Origin: Lachnospira sp.
Lineage (GTDB): Bacteria; Bacillota; Clostridia; Lachnospirales; Lachnospiraceae
Direction: 5' to 3'
NCBI GenBank assembly: GCA_017621205.1
Contig: JAGATQ010000020.1
Location: 1-64,000, forward strand
DNA length: 64,000 nt
The notes below the pieces were generated by a model that was not told where the DNA came from, made no database searches, and saw nothing but the letters and a program-made list of their open reading frames with translations. The position numbers and the translations under genes were made by a program. Positions 62,399-64,000 of the stretch are shown here, piece after piece (within the stretch, counting starts at the first letter, position 1; every line of letters starts with the position of its first letter).

Positions 62399-63397
62399 CT
62401 ATGCTCCTGCTTTGACAAGGTTAGCTTGATTAATATGCTTGCCCTCATAATCCTTGGCATTTTGCAGAGTTGTCTCTGCTATGGCTGATAGTGCCTCTCT
62501 TGTCAGAAAGCCCTGATGGGAGGTAACAATAACATTGGGGAAAGAAAGTAATCTTGCCGTAACAGAGGATTCTAGTACCTCCTCCTCACGGTTTTCAAAT
62601 ACGTTGTTTCCTTCCTCCTCATAAACATCCAGTCCTACTCCAAAAAACCGTTTTTCACGGATTCCCTGAATCAAGTCATCTGTTTTTACCAATGCTCCTC
62701 TGGAGGTATTAACAAGCACTACATCCTTCTTCATCCGGGCTATGGTATCTCGGTTAATCAGATGCCTTGTATCCTCCGTTAATGGACAGTGCAGGGAGAT
62801 TAAATCTGACTGCGATAACACTTCATCCAAGCTTTTATATTCTACAAAATCCAAATCCTTATTGACATACTGGTCGTATGCAATTACCTTCATGCCAAAT
62901 CCACGGCAAATACGGCACATTGCTGCACCAATCTTACCTGTACCAATAATACCCGCCGTCTTCCCATAAAAATTAATTCCGGTCAGTCCCACAAGGCTGA
63001 AATTATTTTCCCGTACTTTGATATAACTCTTATGCAAATGCCGGTTCACAGAAAGTGCAAGCGTCATCGCATGCTCTGCCACTGCCTCCGGTGAATATCC
63101 GGGTACGCGAAGTATCGTCATTCCAAGCTGCTCTGCCTTCTCTAAATCCACATTGTTAAAGCCGGCACAGCGAAGCAATAGCAGAGAAATTCCTAACTCA
63201 GAAAGAGCCTCCAATACAGGAGCACTCAAATCGGAATTAACAAATGCGCAAATTGCATCATAGCCCCTTGCAAGTGCAACAGTCTTAAGAGAAATATCAA
63301 TCTCCTGATACGTAATTTCTATCCCCTCATAATCTGGCTTCTTCTCATCAAAGGATTCCATATCATAACTTGTTGCATCATAAAATAATATTTTCAT
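62399..63397 (-). CDS. D-lactate dehydrogenase family protein (D-2-hydroxyacid dehydrogenase)
   Basis: 332 residues, NAD-dependent, reduces pyruvate or a related 2-keto acid. Motifs: the NAD-binding GIIGTGKIGAAMCRICRGFG, the catalytic Arg in VLVNTSRGALVKT, Glu in GLDVYEEE and His in VIVTSHQGFLTREAL. The N terminus MKILFYDATSYDMESFDEKK and overall length match fermentative D-lactate dehydrogenases (LdhA type). Substrate specificity cannot be fixed by sequence alone. Monocistronic on both sides as far as can be seen. Confidence 0.92.
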   Translation of the reverse strand: MKILFYDATSYDMESFDEKKPDYEGIEITYQEIDISLKTVALARGYDAICAFVNSDLSAPVLEALSELGISLLLLRCAGFNNVDLEKAEQLGMTILRVPGYSPEAVAEHAMTLALSVNRHLHKSYIKVRENNFSLVGLTGINFYGKTAGIIGTGKIGAAMCRICRGFGMKVIAYDQYVNKDLDFVEYKSLDEVLSQSDLISLHCPLTEDTRHLINRDTIARMKKDVVLVNTSRGALVKTDDLIQGIREKRFFGVGLDVYEEEGNNVFENREEEVLESSVTARLLSFPNVIVTSHQGFLTREALSAIAETTLQNAKDYEGKHINQANLVKAGA

Positions 63398-63470
63398 AAC
63401 TAAACCCTCTTTCTCTTATTTATACATACTTTTTCCAGAATGCTGCCAATTTATTCATGAATCGGGCAAG

Positions 63471-64000
63471 TTATATTCCGGTTAAGTCTCTAATTACCTC
63501 TCCTGCCAGTAACAGCCCTGCCACAGCAGGAACATAGGACATACTTCCCGGCGTCCGCTCAGTCATATCACCACATACAGGCTTCTCCTTGGAGTAAACA
63601 ACCTTTAAATTAGAAACCCCGCGTTTTTTAAGCTCCCGCCGCATGACTCTTGCCAATGGACATACGGAGGTCTCATAGATATCTGCTACTGTAAAGGTCT
63701 TTGCATCCAGCTTGTTACCAGCACCCATGCAACTTATTATTGGCACCTGTTTCTGCTTTGCCATCATAACCAGGGAAATCTTAGCCGTAACGGTATCTAC
63801 CGCATCCACAACGTAGGAATATTCGGAGAAAGGAAACTGTTCCTGATTCTCTGGAAGAAAGAAGCAACGGTGTGTATGTACCTCAATATCCGGATTAATA
63901 TCCTTAACACGTTCTCTCATGACATCGACCTTATATTGTCCTATCGTACTATGTAATGCAATAATCTGACGATTCATGTTACTTAGGGAAACCGTATCAC
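63471..64000 (-). CDS. TcdA-like tRNA threonylcarbamoyladenosine dehydratase, N terminus outside window
   Basis: The frame runs open through the right edge (DTVSLSNMNRQIIALHSTIG), so the ATG at 63977 is internal and the ATP-binding N terminus lies outside the window. The visible 176 residues contain VVDAVDTVTAKISLV, the conserved CMGAGNKLDAKTFTVADIYE and CPLARVMRRELKKRGVSNLK, typical of the ThiF/E1-like enzyme that cyclises t6A in tRNA. Residue pattern fits TcdA (YgdL) better than ThiF or MoeB, which carry CxxC zinc sites not seen here. Confidence 0.88.
   Translation of the reverse strand, partial: DTVSLSNMNRQIIALHSTIGQYKVDVMRERVKDINPDIEVHTHRCFFLPENQEQFPFSEYSYVVDAVDTVTAKISLVMMAKQKQVPIISCMGAGNKLDAKTFTVADIYETSVCPLARVMRRELKKRGVSNLKVVYSKEKPVCGDMTERTPGSMSYVPAVAGLLLAGEVIRDLTGI

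Overview
The window looks like a low-GC, anaerobic, spore-forming Firmicute, most likely a Lachnospiraceae-type Clostridium relative. The evidence is a DUF3794/LysM spore-type protein, a free-standing Spo0A C-terminal DNA-binding domain, a NiaR-regulated NAD pathway, a two-domain rubrerythrin, A+T-rich intergenic DNA and strong AAGGAGG-type ribosome binding sites. This is inference from gene content; no rRNA, tRNA or CRISPR array was seen.

Layout. 1-18 kb is mostly core chromosome: a truncated BspA-like leucine-rich surface protein, a membrane-anchored HtrA protease, a polyprenyl-phosphate sugar transferase followed by glmS, a DUF3794-LysM protein, a transglutaminase-like lipoprotein, a Spo0A_C-only regulator, a BceRS-like two-component pair without its transporter, the operon nadA-nadB-nadC-niaR with a near-consensus promoter overlapped by an inverted repeat, and a DUF4143 ATPase. 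61.6-64 kb is again core: rubrerythrin, a D-lactate dehydrogenase family enzyme and the start of a TcdA-like E1 protein.

18-59.5 kb is one accessory locus, almost entirely on the minus strand, built around a polymorphic-toxin (Rhs/YD-repeat) system. An apparent operon begins near 59.5 kb: a small secreted protein with two YD repeats, a 1695-residue surface protein with a 42-bp tandem repeat, a 4215-residue secreted Rhs giant (beta-helix-like N terminus, fibronectin III stalk, PKD, carboxypeptidase-regulatory domain, YD shell, Rhs core, C-terminal toxin tip), and a small gene that should be its immunity protein. Downstream lie three orphan Rhs tip cassettes that repeat the core and carry different tips (an NHH-type presumed nuclease, an unnamed tip, a YwqJ-like deaminase) but have no start signals. 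They should act as donors that replace the giant's tip by recombination. Two of them are preceded by identical-length 232-bp imperfect palindromes.

From about 32.7 kb down to 18 kb follows a dense array of small immunity-type genes (SUKH family, an MbcA/ParS-like protein, several paralogous pairs of unknown family), many preceded by short 3' stubs of Rhs cores or toxins. The array reads as a bank of immunity genes left behind as toxin cassettes were replaced. Four genes in it are each exactly one base short, and in each a six-base A or T run is the place where one extra base would restore a sensible protein. Whether that is phase variation, decay or a sequence error is the most useful open question here.
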